NCBI GenBank assembly: GCA_017999075.1
Contig: JAGOBX010000139.1
Location: 1 to 8,297 of the forward strand
DNA from: JAGOBX01 sp017999075 [NCBI: Candidatus Babelota bacterium]
GTDB lineage: Bacteria; JAGOBX01
Length of the DNA stretch: 8,297 nt
Direction: 5' to 3'
The notes under the pieces were generated by a model, which was not told the DNA's origin, made no database searches, and saw only the letters and a program-made list of their open reading frames with translations. Each line of letters starts with the position of its first letter. Position 1 is the stretch's first letter. Of the stretch, positions 8,001 through 8,297 are shown piece after piece. Both the position numbers and the translations under genes were made by a program.

Positions 8001-8297
8001 TGTCAAATCAAATTTGTAATTTATAATTGATAATTTCAGATTATCATTTACGGATTCCTGATTATTATTTTCAGAAATATCTTCGTAATCAAAATAATTT
8101 TCAATTTTCAATTTTTCATTTTCAATTATTCTTTGTTTCGGTTCGCCGTTAATTATTATAAATATTGTCCGCAATATTTCGTGACGCTCGACTAATTCAT
8201 ATATAGATATTCTGAAATATTCTATATTTAAATTTCCTTCAATTTCAAGAGCCGCAGGCATATTATATGCGTTTTTCTGTTCTTCAAATTGCGACAA
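5079..8297 (-). CDS. NRPS module: C (partial), A (Phe-like), T, acidic C-terminal tail; 5' end outside window
   Basis: The 3' part of a cytosolic NRPS subunit, 1072 residues visible, ending at TAA (5079-5081). The TTG at the right edge is not a real start: it encodes the Leu of the first C-domain motif (LSQFEEQ, matching ILSQFEGQ in the downstream NRPS). Numbering from the edge, the C domain (to about 425) has RHEILRTIF, MHHIISDGWS (H123, H124, D128), YKDYALWQ and RDTSRSPVFD, LCL-like. The A domain (about 450-965) has YTSGSTGNPKG (598-608), FDASIYEIF, NAYGPTEISVC, YRTGDIG and NQNGKID. Its code residues D644 A645 Y648 T687 I708 A710 A731 V739 C740 K956 give DAYTIAAVCK, close to GrsA's DAWTIAAICK, so phenylalanine or a related aromatic is predicted. 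The T domain has FFEIGGHSLKA (Ser1013). No epimerase or thioesterase follows. The last 20 or so residues form an acidic, Asn-rich tail ending NNAIDL, a plausible docking peptide. Residues about 886-918 are an extra segment absent from the sister A domain. Confidence 0.96.
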   Translation of the reverse strand: MSQFEEQKNAYNMPAALEIEGNLNIEYFRISIYELVERHEILRTIFIIINGEPKQRIIENEKLKIENYFDYEDISENNNQESVNDNLKLSIINYKFDLTSLPLMKIKLIKICEQKFLLLFNMHHIISDGWSMNILIKDIMEFYNSKIEKRETNLKKLNIQYKDYALWQNELLDSEKIDKAREYWLEKFSGEIPVLEMPSDEQRPPVQTFRGNTFEGILTKDISDKIRKLCLKHNSSLFMFLTSAVKILLHRYTGAGDIIIGSPIAGRIHPDLANQIGFYVNTLALRDSITGEMMFKEFLDKVRETALEAYQNEIYPFDKLVETLNLKRDTSRSPVFDVMVVLQNNDETEIKLSGAKIKHKHVESNISKFDMTFNFAETSNNEITMAIEYNLDIYSESRINRLFAHFIELVKDVTSDDSKKISEINILPEEEKNKLIYQFNATEIDYPKNKTITQLFEEQVGKIPENAAVVFDDKKYTYYELNEDSNYIAGYLIKEKNIKAEEIIVVEMERSYFWIAAILGIMKAGGVYLPLVSGYPAERKKHILNESRAKFILIDKNSKIDKIESEENEYISIEDILSYKIISKIYNNNPLSLAYILYTSGSTGNPKGVMICHSGFVNMILYQIKAVNIQQNMRLLQISSNMFDASIYEIFISLLGGASLYIVPEQTKLNILSFENYIAENNITGGTFTPSFLSLCNKEIIRKLDFIITAGESANVNDLEYYKNYCNCYNAYGPTEISVCATIFKLKKDYKLKNNVPIGSPISNLKIYILNGQALSPINISGEICIAGPGLARGYLSNEKLTAEKFIEWNGNRIYRTGDIGRWNENGEIEFLGRIDDQVKIRGLRIELGEIESVLSKHSAIKENVVIAKKIRGEENELIAYYTLKNYELENNRIEKLAGNENRNDFKDSRTSINKSGNLKLAVGEIREFLGKFLPAYMIPAYFVELDKMPLNQNGKIDKKNLPMPLKSSLITEKEYKAPETETEKVVMQIWSEVLKIEKISVFENFFEIGGHSLKAVQVSTRIKKDLKIDIGIKEIFQYQTIKELAEYICLSKEILNSDEIKREDLNNAIDL
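6551..6572. repeat. 22-bp perfect palindrome inside the Phe-like A domain
   Basis: ATATTATCTTA is followed immediately by its reverse complement. It lies in the variable stretch between A-domain motifs A2 and A3 of the upstream NRPS, coding around residues 576-583 (ILSYKIIS). Composition is nearly all A/T, so it may be chance. No target-site duplication or transposon feature flanks it. Confidence 0.7.

Noticed and set aside
8295-8297. TTG at the right edge as the start of the upstream NRPS
   Set aside because: It encodes a Leu within the first C-domain motif, matched by ILSQFEGQ in the sister gene, so the coding region continues beyond the window.

Overview
The window is a stretch of a nonribosomal peptide synthetase (NRPS) biosynthetic cluster from an AT-rich bacterium (about 30% G+C by eye). 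All three genes lie on the minus strand, so the transcription order runs from the right edge to the left edge. TGA is used as a stop and no in-frame TGA is read through, so the standard bacterial code applies. The AT-rich codon use and the cobalamin-binding radical SAM enzyme fit a low-G+C anaerobe, such as a clostridial or spirochaete-like gut or sediment bacterium. This is inference: nothing in the window fixes the phylum.

Layout in transcription order. (1) 8297-5079: the 3' part of an NRPS gene, with a condensation (C) domain cut at its first motif, an adenylation (A) domain whose ten-residue specificity code reads DAYTIAAVCK (phenylalanine-like), a carrier (T) domain and a short acidic tail. 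(2) 36 bp further on, 5042-3300: a complete 580-residue B12-binding radical SAM protein with an unusual Cx4Cx2C cluster motif. (3) Overlapping its stop codon by 4 bp (ATGA), 3303-1: a second NRPS gene with a complete 5' end, running off the left edge. It has a TubC-like N-terminal docking domain, a C domain, an A domain with code DFWNIGMVHK (the classical threonine code) and a T domain cut by the window edge.

Working model. The two synthetases act in series through the acidic tail of the first and the docking domain of the second, condensing a Phe-like residue with Thr. Both C domains look like the LCL type and neither visible module has an epimerase, so the visible residues should keep the L configuration. 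The radical SAM enzyme is encoded between the two modules and tightly coupled to the second. It is probably a tailoring enzyme that methylates or otherwise modifies an unactivated carbon of the peptide, a carrier-bound intermediate or a precursor. The loading module, any release domain, transporters and regulators lie outside the window.

Coding density is almost complete. The only intergenic DNA is 5043-5078. No RNA gene, insertion sequence, CRISPR array, promoter or terminator can be supported. The non-coding-like structure that stands out lies inside the genes: a 14-bp-period tandem repeat, a 22-bp perfect palindrome and an insertion in one A domain.
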